32,234 nucleotides of DNA, taken from positions 1-32,234 of the forward strand of contig NZ_JAKLJA010000063.1 in the NCBI RefSeq assembly GCF_022213065.1, given 5' to 3'. The first letter of the stretch is position 1. Each line of letters opens with the position of its first letter. This DNA is from Paraburkholderia tagetis (lineage in GTDB: Bacteria > Pseudomonadota > Gammaproteobacteria > Burkholderiales > Burkholderiaceae). This document shows, piece after piece, positions 16,079 through 23,876 of this stretch. The notes under the pieces are model-generated. The model did not search any database, had not been told where the DNA came from, and saw only the letters and a program-made list of their open reading frames with translations. Both the position numbers and the translations under genes were made by a program.

Positions 16079-17038
16079 ATGACCTCCACGAAACACGCGC
16101 GCACCGCAGCGCCAGCGCAAGCCTCGCTCTTCAATGACGATCCGCCCGAAGCGGCACTGGCCACGCTCGACGAAACGTCCGCGCCCGAAGTCGACCCGCG
16201 CCAGATCACGATCTTCTCGCTCCTCGACGACGAATTCCCCGCCTCCGCCACAGCCCCGATGTCCGCCAGCCAGTCCGCAGCCGCCATGTCCGCCGATAAA
16301 CCGCAATCGACCGCCGCCATCACGCGTCTCGAAGACCAGTTCGCCGCGCTGCCCACCGCCTGGCACGAGCTGCTCTCGCCGTTCATCGCGAGCGACGCCT
16401 ATGCGCCGCTATGCCGTTTCGTCGACGACGAACGCGCCGCCGGCAAGACCGTCTATCCCGCCGACGTATTCCGCGCGCTGCGCCTCACCTCGCCCGACGA
16501 AGTGAAGGTGGTGATCCTCGGCCAAGACCCCTATCACGGCGATGACCGCGGCACGCCGCAGGCGCACGGCCTTGCGTTCTCGGTGCCGCCCGCGGTGCGC
16601 ACGCCGCCCTCGCTGCGCAACATTTTCAAGGAGATCGCGGCGAGCCTCGGCATCGACGCGCCGGCGCACGGCTGCCTCGACGCGTGGGCGCGCCAGGGCG
16701 TGCTGCTGCTCAACACGGTGCTCACCGTCGAGCGCGCGAACGCCGCGAGCCACGCCAAGCGCGGCTGGGAGCGCTGCACCGACACGCTGATCCACGAGAT
16801 CGCGACACGTCACGAACATCTCGTGTTCATGCTCTGGGGGGCGCATGCGCAGAACAAGCGTGCGCTCCTCGGCTCGGGCGAACACTGCGTGCTGGAGGCG
16901 CCGCATCCGTCGCCGCTCTCGGCCCATCGTGGCTTTCTTGGTTGCGGGCATTTCGCGCAGGCCAACGAATACCTGGCAGCGCATGGCCGCCCGTCCATCG
17001 ACTGGCGCTTGCCGGACAAGGCCGAAGTGCTCGCCTGA
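16079..17038 (+). CDS. ung: uracil-DNA glycosylase (family 1) with long N-terminal tail
   Basis: 319-residue enzyme that removes uracil from DNA at the start of base-excision repair. The catalytic core has the water-activating motif GQDPYHG (Asp150) and HPSPLSA (His276), plus AWARQGVLLLNTVLTVE. The core matches Ung of about 225 residues. The first 85 or so residues are an added, probably disordered, Ala/Pro/Asp-rich tail. That tail contains QASLF (14-18) and QITIF (42-46), which resemble bacterial sliding-clamp-binding pentapeptides. ATG 16079 is the first ATG; an upstream TTG is possible. It ends the transcription unit before the terminator at 17082. Confidence 0.92.
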   Translation: MTSTKHARTAAPAQASLFNDDPPEAALATLDETSAPEVDPRQITIFSLLDDEFPASATAPMSASQSAAAMSADKPQSTAAITRLEDQFAALPTAWHELLSPFIASDAYAPLCRFVDDERAAGKTVYPADVFRALRLTSPDEVKVVILGQDPYHGDDRGTPQAHGLAFSVPPAVRTPPSLRNIFKEIAASLGIDAPAHGCLDAWARQGVLLLNTVLTVERANAASHAKRGWERCTDTLIHEIATRHEHLVFMLWGAHAQNKRALLGSGEHCVLEAPHPSPLSAHRGFLGCGHFAQANEYLAAHGRPSIDWRLPDKAEVLA

Positions 17039-17081
17039 AACGCCGAAGCGCGAAGCACTGAAACGCGCAACGCGCACAACG

Positions 17082-17115
17082 AAAAACGCCACGAAGCACG
17101 CTCCGTGGCGTTTTT
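17082..17115. terminator. bidirectional terminator between ung and azoR
   Basis: AAAAACGCCACG (17082-17093) pairs with CGTGGCGTTTTT (17104-17115), and AGC/GCT adds three inner pairs. The flanking A- and T-runs allow it to end transcripts from both sides. Confidence 0.9.
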
Positions 17116-17181
17116 GCTTTACCCCTCGCGATACGGCGCAATGAAGCACCGCATCGCCGTCGCTACAGCCGTCGCGTGGGC

Positions 17182-17778
17182 TCAGGCCGCCGCGATCGCT
17201 TCACGCGCGCTCGCGAGCGCTGCGCTGGCAGCATCCGGCCCCATGTTCAGGCCTTCGGCGTAGATGAAGCTCACGTCGGTCATACCGAGGAAGCCGAGGA
17301 ACGACTTGAGGAACGGCGTCTGGCTGTCGTTCGGGGTGCCGTGATACTTGCCGCCACGCGCCGAAACCACGATCACCTTCTTGCCGTTCACGAGGCCTTC
17401 AGGGCCGTTCGCGGTGTAGCGGAACGTGATGCCTGCGCGGGCAATCCAGTCGAAGTACGTCTTCAGTTGCGACGAAACACCGAAGTTGTACATCGGCGCA
17501 CCAATCACGATGATGTCCGCGGCCTGCAATTCGGCGATCAGCGCTTCGCTGCGTGCGGCGATGGCCTGCTGCTCCGGCGTGCGCTGCTCGGCCGGCGTGA
17601 AGAACGCGCCGAGCACGGCGTCGTCGAGGTGCGGCAGCGGATCGGCTTGCAGGTTGCGCGTCACAACCTTCGCGCCCGGATTCGATTGTTGCAGCTTCTC
17701 CGTCAATTCGTTGACGAGCAGCGTCGACTGGGCGCCTTGCGAACGGGCGGCGGAATTGATTTGCAGGATGGTCGTCAT
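17182..17778 (-). CDS. azoR: FMN-dependent NADH azoreductase
   Basis: Flavodoxin-like quinone/azo reductase of 198 residues. It reduces quinones, and azo dyes in vitro, by two-electron transfer and is usually linked to thiol or electrophile stress. FMN-binding parts are NSAARSQGAQS at the N-terminus, the loop GAPMYNFGVSSQLKTYFDWI (MYNFG 96-100) and SARGGKY (139-145). The ATG at 17778 has a strong AAGGAG six bases upstream. It is monocistronic, with a terminator on its 3' side. No regulator gene is adjacent. Confidence 0.92.
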   Translation of the reverse strand: MTTILQINSAARSQGAQSTLLVNELTEKLQQSNPGAKVVTRNLQADPLPHLDDAVLGAFFTPAEQRTPEQQAIAARSEALIAELQAADIIVIGAPMYNFGVSSQLKTYFDWIARAGITFRYTANGPEGLVNGKKVIVVSARGGKYHGTPNDSQTPFLKSFLGFLGMTDVSFIYAEGLNMGPDAASAALASAREAIAAA

Positions 17779-17999
17779 GGTGGCTCCTTCGGGTCTCGAT
17801 TGCGCAACGTTGCGCGAGTGAAGCCATTGTGATTTTTTGCCGGGCGCCGAAAAAGTAGGCCACCGATGACGGATTGTTGCAGTGGTAGAACAATCCCGAA
17901 AGCTGGAAGGAAGAGATGAAAGCTGAAAAAAGTGCGGCGGGATTGGATCGTGCCTCGCCGCCGTCCATGCCGAGGCGGGTTGCACGCCCGCCGCCTGTC

Positions 18000-18054
18000 T
18001 TGCCCGATGCTTGCCCGATGCTTGCCCGATGCTTGTCGGACGCTTGCCCGATGC
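18000..18054. repeat. 11-bp tandem repeat downstream of the M61 peptidase gene
   Basis: Five adjoining copies of TTGCCCGATGC (18000, 18011, 18022, 18044, with a variant TTGTCGGACGC at 18033), followed by a partial copy at 18055. It lies in the 314-base gap between the azoR start and the peptidase stop. The same gap holds two G+C-rich hairpins, GGCGGG/CCCGCC-type near 17975 and AGCGGG/CCCGCT at 18063-18081; the latter may end the peptidase transcript, but without a T-run. Confidence 0.85.
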
Positions 18055-18092
18055 TTGCCAGAAGCGGGGCGTGCACCCGCTCCTGCCTGCGA

Positions 18093-19883
18093 TCAGGCCG
18101 CCAGCCAGCGCTCGCGCAGCGCGCGCGGCGCCGGGCGCTTGTCGGTGACGCTGAGCTTGTAGCGCGCGGTCTCTGGCGCGTCGAGCGTCAGGCGCGCGAC
18201 GCGCAGTTCGTCGCGGCGGAACGCATGGATTTCCACCTTGGCGCCCGGCTGGTAGCGCGCGAGCAGCGTGTCGAGATTCGCGCCCGTGACGCGCAGGCCG
18301 TCGAGCGCGACCAGCGCGTCGCCGGCCGACAGCCCCGCTTTTTGCGCAGCGCCGCCCTCGTAGACCACCGCGAGCGTCGCCTCGGCGCCGCCGCGCAGAC
18401 GCGCGCCCAGCGACGGCTTCGCGCCACGTTCGGGTTCGCCGTCGAGCTTCACGCCGAACGGCTCGAGCAGCGCGGCAAGCGGCAGATCGCGCGTGCCGCG
18501 CACGGCGTCGGCGAACAGGCCGCCCAGCTCCACGCCCGTTGCCTCGGCGATCAGCGCTTCGACGTCGTCCTCGCCCACGCCCACCGGCTTGCCGCGATAG
18601 AAGTCGCGGCCATAGCGCTGCCACAGGAGACGCATCACGTCGTCGAGCGACTTGCGGCCGCTGGTTTCCGTGCGGATGGCGAGATCGAACGCGAGCGCAA
18701 CGAGCGAGCCCTTCGTGTAATAGCTCACGATCGCATTCGACGCGTTTTCGTCCTGGCGGTAGTACTTGATCCACGCGTCGAACGAGCTTTCGGCCACGCT
18801 CTGCTTCAGGCGCCCCGTGCCGCGCAGCACGCCGCCGACAGTCTTGCCGAGCAGGCCGAAGTATTCGTCGACGGAAATGAGGCCGCTGCGCACCAGCATG
18901 AGGTCGTCGTAGTAGGACGTGAAGCCCTCGAAGAGCCACAGCAGCGAGGTGTAGTCCTCGCGCGCGAGGTCGTACGGCGCGAACGCGGCGGGCTTGATGC
19001 GCTTCACGTTCCACGTATGGAAGTATTCGTGGCTGCACAGGCCCAGATAGGTCCGGTAGCCCTCGGACATCTCGGCCTTGCCCTTCACGGGCAGATCGGT
19101 ACGGTTGCAGATGAGCGCCGTGGACGCGCGGTGCTCCAGCCCGCCGTAGCCGTCGCTCACGGCCTGCGTCATGAACACGTAGCGCTCCATTGGCGCGCGC
19201 TTCGTGCGCGGCTCGAAGAGCGCGATCTGCGCCTCGCAGATCTTCTTGAGATCGGCGGAGAGACGTTCGGTATCGAGCGCCACCACGCGGCCCGCGATCA
19301 CGATGTCGTGCGGCACGCCGTGCGCCTTGAAGCTCGCGAGCGTGAATTCGCCGAGCGTGACAGGATGGTCGATCAACTCGTCGTAGCCCGACGCCGTGTA
19401 TTCGCCAAAGCCGTAGCGCTTGGTGCCGCGCGCCTCCGCGAGCGCGGTGCCGACGCGCCAGTGGCGATACGCGTGGCCGTCCGGACGCTGGATGTCGACC
19501 ACGTGCTGAGCGCCCTCATGGCCGAGCGCGGCGAGAAACACACTCGTGCCGTTGAAGAAGCCAACCGTGTCGTCCAGATGTGCCGCCCGCACCGACATAT
19601 CCCACGCATAAACCTCGTAGCGCAACGTAAGCGCCCCCTTCACGGGCGCGACCTGCCACGTGTGCTTGTCGACCTTGCCGATACGCACCTTGCGGCCCGC
19701 TTCGTTGATTGCGCGCACCGAGACGATGTTGCGCGCGAATTCGCGCACCATGTAGCTGCCCGGAATCCAGACGGGCAGCATGAAGCGCTGGCCGTCCGGC
19801 GCGGGATCGACGACGGTGAGCGTCACTTCGAACAGGTGCGCGGCAGGGTTCTTCGGGACGATGGTGTATCGGATCGGCTTCAT
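18093..19883 (-). CDS. M61-family metalloaminopeptidase with PDZ domain
   Basis: 596-residue zinc peptidase of the M61 (glycyl aminopeptidase) family. An N-terminal beta-rich domain (WIPGSYMVREFARNI near 39-53) precedes the gluzincin catalytic domain with HEYFH (His285, Glu286, His289) and a downstream Glu319 in LLWLFEGFTSYYDD as third zinc ligand. A PDZ domain follows near 480-570 (GGAAQKAGLSAGDALVALDG). No signal peptide is apparent, so a cytoplasmic location is likely. Family members cleave N-terminal Gly or Ala. ATG 19883 is used because family similarity begins there; no clear Shine-Dalgarno is seen. It is co-directional with dsbC but separated by a terminator. Confidence 0.88.
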   Translation of the reverse strand: MKPIRYTIVPKNPAAHLFEVTLTVVDPAPDGQRFMLPVWIPGSYMVREFARNIVSVRAINEAGRKVRIGKVDKHTWQVAPVKGALTLRYEVYAWDMSVRAAHLDDTVGFFNGTSVFLAALGHEGAQHVVDIQRPDGHAYRHWRVGTALAEARGTKRYGFGEYTASGYDELIDHPVTLGEFTLASFKAHGVPHDIVIAGRVVALDTERLSADLKKICEAQIALFEPRTKRAPMERYVFMTQAVSDGYGGLEHRASTALICNRTDLPVKGKAEMSEGYRTYLGLCSHEYFHTWNVKRIKPAAFAPYDLAREDYTSLLWLFEGFTSYYDDLMLVRSGLISVDEYFGLLGKTVGGVLRGTGRLKQSVAESSFDAWIKYYRQDENASNAIVSYYTKGSLVALAFDLAIRTETSGRKSLDDVMRLLWQRYGRDFYRGKPVGVGEDDVEALIAEATGVELGGLFADAVRGTRDLPLAALLEPFGVKLDGEPERGAKPSLGARLRGGAEATLAVVYEGGAAQKAGLSAGDALVALDGLRVTGANLDTLLARYQPGAKVEIHAFRRDELRVARLTLDAPETARYKLSVTDKRPAPRALRERWLAA

Positions 19884-20027
19884 CGGCGGGATGGGTGACG
19901 GGTTCGGTTAGCGATGCAGCAAGCGCTGCGCGACGGCCAGTTACCGGCAACCGCTGGCAGCTACCAGCAATGCCTGTGCGGCGGGCGCACGCGCGGCAAT
20001 CGGCAGCATGCGAAAAAATCGGTGGGC

Positions 20028-20057
20028 AAAAAAGGTACCGGCCGCAAAAGCGGCCGG
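20028..20057 (-). terminator. rho-independent terminator of dsbC
   Basis: CCGGCCGC (20038-20045) and GCGGCCGG (20050-20057) form a perfect eight-pair stem with a four-base loop. On the minus strand TACC and a run of six Ts (20033-20028) follow. It sits 17 bases after the dsbC stop codon. Confidence 0.88.
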
Positions 20058-20074
20058 CAGGTTCGGTCGATGCT

Positions 20075-20806
20075 TTAGCGCGCGGCGCCCAAGGCGTTTT
20101 CGAGCCGGTCGGCGCTGACCGCCCCCGGCAGACGCGTCCCGTCCGCAAGAATCACGGTGGGCGTGCCGGTCACGTTCATCTTTGCGCCGAGCTTGAGATT
20201 GCTGTCGATGGCGGCGGTGTTGCAGGTGCCCGAGGCGTTGGGCGCCTTGCGCTCGACCATCCACGACTCCCATGCCTTCGCGCGGTCGGTCGAGCACCAG
20301 ATCGACTTCGCCTTCGCCGTGGAATCATCGGACAACACCGGGTACAGGAAGGTGTAGACCGTCACGTTGTCGATGGACTTGAGCGTGCTTTCGAGCTGAT
20401 GGCAGTACGGGCAGTTCGGGTCGGAGAACACCGCCATCTGGCGCTTGCCGTTGCCCTTCACGACCTTCACGGCGTTCTCGAACGGCAGCTTCGCGAAGTC
20501 GACCTTGTTGAGCTCGGCAAGACGCGCTGCGGTGAGATTGCGATGCGCCTTGGTATCGACGAGGTCGCCGGTAAGCACGTAATCGCCGTTGGCGTCGCTG
20601 TAGACGATCTGCGAGCCGAGGTTCACCTCGTAGAGGCCGGCCATCGGCGCCTTGGTGATGCTCTTGATATCGCCGCCGTCCACGCCGAGTCGCGATTGCA
20701 ACGTGGCCTTGATCTTGTCGGTGGTCTGGTCGGCCTGCGCGGAGCAGCCGAGCACCGAGGCGGCCGCCGCGAGGACGAACGCGGCAATGCGGATACGCTT
20801 TTGCAT
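20075..20806 (-). CDS. dsbC: thiol:disulfide interchange protein DsbC
   Basis: Periplasmic disulfide isomerase of 243 residues that reshuffles wrong disulfides in secreted proteins; DsbD keeps it reduced. A signal peptide occupies about residues 1-26 (cleavage likely after AQA). Next come the N-terminal dimerisation domain, a linker near 100, and a thioredoxin domain with CPYC (Cys132, Cys135) and the cis-proline loop TGTPTV. Cys171 and Cys195 would make the second, structural disulfide. VLGC at 18-21 is a poor lipobox, so a lipoprotein is less likely. The ATG has AGGAAAG just upstream. Confidence 0.92.
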   Translation of the reverse strand: MQKRIRIAAFVLAAAASVLGCSAQADQTTDKIKATLQSRLGVDGGDIKSITKAPMAGLYEVNLGSQIVYSDANGDYVLTGDLVDTKAHRNLTAARLAELNKVDFAKLPFENAVKVVKGNGKRQMAVFSDPNCPYCHQLESTLKSIDNVTVYTFLYPVLSDDSTAKAKSIWCSTDRAKAWESWMVERKAPNASGTCNTAAIDSNLKLGAKMNVTGTPTVILADGTRLPGAVSADRLENALGAAR

Positions 20807-20943
20807 GTGATGCTTTCCTGATTCTGGGACGCTTTGCGCAGGTTGCGCACGAAGCGTTCCGGGTGAAATTCGGGCGTGGCCCTCGGCCAGACACGTTCAT
20901 TCTAAGCTGCCAGGCACTGAAGCAACCGAATGCCCGCCCCGGC

Positions 20944-22116
20944 TCAGCCGAGCGCCGACGCCACCAGCAAGCGCTTGACGAGCGGCTGCGCCCCGACGAA
21001 CGCCATGCCCGTGTTGCGCAGCACGCGCGCGAGCGGGCCGGGCACCGAGAAGAGCCGCTGCAAACCATCGGTGGCCATGACGAGCTTCTGGATGTCTTCG
21101 CGGCGGCCGCGCTCGTAGCGGCGCAGCAGCACGGTGTCGCCGAGGTCGCGAAACGCTTCCTTCTGCGCGATGACGTCGACGAGCGCCGCCACGTCGCGCA
21201 GTCCCAGGTTCACGCCCTGCCCGGCGAGCGGGTGAATCAGGTGCGCGGCGTCGCCGACCAGCGCGACACGCGGTGCGATCAGGCGGTCGACGGTCTGCAA
21301 GGCGAGCGGGAAGCCGCGCGCGGGCGTCACGCAGTCGAGCGCGCCGTGCAGCTTCTGTGTCGCGCGCTCGACTTCGGCGGCGAGCTGTTGCGGATCGAGC
21401 TTGAGCAGTTCATCGGCATGGTCCGTCTGCGCCGACCAGACCAGCGAAACGTGCTGGTCTGGCAACGGCAGCAGCGCGACGATCTCGCCGTCCCGGAACC
21501 ATTGATACGCACATTCGCCATGCGGACGTTCGGCGCGGAAGTTGGCGACCACGCCGGTCTGCCGGTAATCGCGCCGCTCGACCTTCGAGCCGATCTGCGC
21601 GCGCACCCACGAGTGTGCGCCGTCGGCACCGACGGCGAGATCGGCCTCGATCGTGCGGCCGTTCGCGAGACCGATCACGGCGGCGTCGGGCTTCACGTCG
21701 AGCGTCTGCGCGCGCGCGTCGATCCACGTGAGATGGGGCTGGAAATGCAGCGCCGCGTCGAGCGCGCGCTCCACCAGCGACGACTCGGCAATCCAGGCAA
21801 GCTGCGCCACTGAAGCCTGATATGCGGAAAAATGCAGCTCCGCGGCGGCGTCGCCGAACACGCGCATGTCGTAGACGGGCGTGAGACGTGCGGCATCGAC
21901 CGCCTGCCAGACCCGCAGCCGCTCGAACAGCGCGTGCGAGCTGCGCGAAAAGGCATAGACGCGCGCATCGAAAACGGCGCCGGCGGGCAGCGGCGCACAC
22001 GGCTGCGCGAGCAGCGCCACACGCAGGCCGCTCTGGGTCAGCGCGAGCGCCGCCGCCTTGCCGACGAGCCCGCCGCCGATCACGGCGACGTCGAAGGTCT
22101 GGTTGGTTGAAGTCAT
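20944..22116 (-). CDS. UbiH/UbiF/VisC-family FAD monooxygenase
   Basis: 390-residue flavoprotein hydroxylase of the ubiquinone-biosynthesis family. FAD-binding GGGLVGKAAALAL lies at 13-26. GADGAHSWVR in the middle and GDAAHLIHPLAGQGVNLGLRD near residue 300 complete the family motifs. It probably hydroxylates a polyprenyl-phenol ring during ubiquinone synthesis; which position (UbiH, UbiF or UbiI type) cannot be told from sequence alone. The ATG at 22116 is only six bases after a perfect TATAAT on this strand, with no Shine-Dalgarno, suggesting a leaderless mRNA. dsbC follows 137 bases downstream in the same direction. Confidence 0.88.
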   Translation of the reverse strand: MTSTNQTFDVAVIGGGLVGKAAALALTQSGLRVALLAQPCAPLPAGAVFDARVYAFSRSSHALFERLRVWQAVDAARLTPVYDMRVFGDAAAELHFSAYQASVAQLAWIAESSLVERALDAALHFQPHLTWIDARAQTLDVKPDAAVIGLANGRTIEADLAVGADGAHSWVRAQIGSKVERRDYRQTGVVANFRAERPHGECAYQWFRDGEIVALLPLPDQHVSLVWSAQTDHADELLKLDPQQLAAEVERATQKLHGALDCVTPARGFPLALQTVDRLIAPRVALVGDAAHLIHPLAGQGVNLGLRDVAALVDVIAQKEAFRDLGDTVLLRRYERGRREDIQKLVMATDGLQRLFSVPGPLARVLRNTGMAFVGAQPLVKRLLVASALG

Positions 22117-22122
22117 CCGCGC

Positions 22123-22143
22123 ATTATAGCTGTGGGGGTCAAT
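22123..22143 (-). promoter_or_regulatory. promoter of the UbiH-family gene
   Basis: Perfect -10 TATAAT at 22128-22123 on the minus strand, with CTGTCA about 16 bases upstream as a 4/6 -35. The A of the ATG (22116) falls at the expected +1, so the transcript would start at the initiation codon. Confidence 0.55.
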
Positions 22144-22307
22144 CTGACAGGGCCGGATGGATGGCCGGACGGGCGCCTGGACGGGCAGTCGAGCGGCACG
22201 GCAAAGGCACGCGGGGCACCGGCCGCGACGGTTCTCGGGCACACCCGATGCATGCGCTTCCCACCTCTGCGCCCAAGGATATCGCCCCGTTCGATGCTTA
22301 TTCGAGC

Positions 22308-22358
22308 GCAAACTACTGCAACAAACGCCTGCAAACTACCGTCCAGGTTTGACTGGAC
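22308..22358 (+). promoter_or_regulatory. repeat-rich control region of hmp
   Basis: GCAAACTAC occurs twice, at 22308-22316 and 22331-22339, with starts 23 bases apart, about two helix turns. It is followed by a perfect inverted repeat, GTCCAG (22341-22346) and CTGGAC (22353-22358), separated by six bases. All lie within 85 bases of the hmp start. The pattern suggests regulator sites, but it does not resemble the NsrR consensus I know. Confidence 0.45.
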
Positions 22359-22392
22359 CCATCCCTCGCATTGCCAAGGAGAGAGACGAACC

Positions 22393-23604
22393 ATGCTGAC
22401 ACAAAAGACGAAGGACATCGTCAAGGCCACCGCACCGGTTCTGGCCGATCACGGCTACGCCATCATCACGCGCTTCTACAAGCGCCTGTTCGAAGCTCAT
22501 CCGGAGCTGAAAAACGTCTTCAACATGGCGCACCAGGAGCAGGGCCAGCAGCAGCAGGCGCTGGCCCGCGCGGTCTACGCGTACGCGGAGAACATCGAAG
22601 ACCCGAGCAGCCTGATGGCCGTGCTGAAGAACATCGCCAACAAGCATGCGAGTCTCGGCGTGCGGCCCGAGCACTACCCCATCGTCGGGGAAAACCTGCT
22701 GGCCGCCATCAAGGACGTGCTGGGCGACGCCGCCACCGAAGACATCATTTCCGCATGGGCCCAGGCCTACGGCAATCTGGCCGATGTGCTGATGGGCATG
22801 GAAAGCGAACTCTACGAGAACTCCTCCGGCCAACTGGGCGGCTGGACCGGCTGGCGCACCTTCGTCGTGCGCGAAAAGCGGCCCGAAAGCAGCGTGATTA
22901 CGTCGTTCATCCTCGAACCCACCGACGGCAAGCCGGTCGTGAACTTCGAGCCCGGCCAGTACGTCAGCGTCGCCGTTGAAGTGCCCTCATTGGGCTTGCA
23001 GCAGATTCGCCAGTACAGCCTCTCGGATATGCCGAACGGCCACAGCTATCGCATCTCGGTGAAGCGCGAAAGCGGCGGCAACAATCCCCCGGGCTATGTC
23101 TCGTGCCTGCTGCACGATCACGTCAATGTCGGCGACGAGATCAAGCTGGCCGCGCCCTACGGCAGCTTCCATATCGACGTCGACGCGAAGACGCCCATCG
23201 TGCTGATCAGCGGCGGCGTCGGATTGACGCCGATGATCAGCATGCTCAAGCGCGCCATCCAGGACCCGCAACGGCGCGTGGTGTTCGTGCATGGCGCGCG
23301 CAACAGCGGCGTGCACGCGATGCGCGACCGGTTGCGCGAAGCTGCCAGAACCTATGCCAATTTCAGCCTGGTCGTGTTCTACGACGATCCGTTGCCGCAG
23401 GACGTGGCGGGCCGGGACTTCGACCATACCGGGCTCGTCGACGTCGCGGCAATCAAGAACGCGATCCTGCTGCCCGACGCCGATTACTACATCTGCGGGC
23501 CGATCCCGTTCATGCGGATGCAGCACGACGCGCTCAAGGAACTGGGCATCCGCGAAGCCAGGATCCACTACGAAGTGTTCGGTCCGGACCTGTTCGCCGA
23601 ATAA
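22393..23604 (+). CDS. hmp: flavohaemoglobin (nitric oxide dioxygenase)
   Basis: 403-residue flavohaemoprotein that oxidises nitric oxide to nitrate with NAD(P)H and O2, protecting against nitrosative stress. The globin domain (1-140) has proximal His85 and the distal pair Tyr29 and Gln53, as in E. coli Hmp. The FAD domain has RQYS (206-209), and the NAD domain has ISGGVGLTPM and YYICGPIPFM near the C-terminus. ATG 22393 follows AAGGAG at 22376-22381. Upstream repeats suggest specific regulation. A hairpin after the stop (23624-23645) may end the transcript. Confidence 0.95.
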   Translation: MLTQKTKDIVKATAPVLADHGYAIITRFYKRLFEAHPELKNVFNMAHQEQGQQQQALARAVYAYAENIEDPSSLMAVLKNIANKHASLGVRPEHYPIVGENLLAAIKDVLGDAATEDIISAWAQAYGNLADVLMGMESELYENSSGQLGGWTGWRTFVVREKRPESSVITSFILEPTDGKPVVNFEPGQYVSVAVEVPSLGLQQIRQYSLSDMPNGHSYRISVKRESGGNNPPGYVSCLLHDHVNVGDEIKLAAPYGSFHIDVDAKTPIVLISGGVGLTPMISMLKRAIQDPQRRVVFVHGARNSGVHAMRDRLREAARTYANFSLVVFYDDPLPQDVAGRDFDHTGLVDVAAIKNAILLPDADYYICGPIPFMRMQHDALKELGIREARIHYEVFGPDLFAE

Positions 23605-23623
23605 GCGCAACGCCGCCCAACCC

Positions 23624-23645
23624 GCAGCCGGCCAGAACCGGCTGC
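23624..23645 (+). terminator. hairpin after hmp
   Basis: GCAGCCGG (23624-23631) and CCGGCTGC (23638-23645) form an eight-pair stem with a six-base loop, 20 bases after the hmp stop. No T-run follows, so termination is possible but not certain. Confidence 0.45.
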
Positions 23646-23702
23646 GCCCCGCCTGCCGCCCCTTGCGCCCCGGCCCGCGCGGATCAACGCCGCCGAACGG
23701 GT

Positions 23703-23708
23703 TACAAT
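23703..23708 (+). promoter_or_regulatory. candidate -10 of ychF
   Basis: TACAAT in the context GTTACAATTGCG, about 170 bases before ychF. No good -35 is visible at the expected distance. Confidence 0.3.
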
Positions 23709-23876
23709 TGCGACTTTTCGAGCACAAAAACCGTACAAAATCGTCGGCCTCGCGGCCAGATGCGTACGCTTTGTCTCGTCCCCGATTTCACCTTGCGGCT
23801 GTCGCGTTCCGGCCATCGCCGGACAGCAAACGACACGACGACCAGCCGTAACCAACTGATTCAAAAAAGGTTTTCC

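Noticed and set aside
20750..20806. Lipoprotein signal for DsbC (VLGC)
   Set aside because: Leucine at -2 and valine at -3 are poor for a lipobox, and a standard AQA cleavage site follows; DsbC is normally soluble in the periplasm.
22353..22376. Sigma-54 promoter upstream of hmp (GG...GC pattern)
   Set aside because: The distance between GG and GC is 16 bases instead of the required 10.
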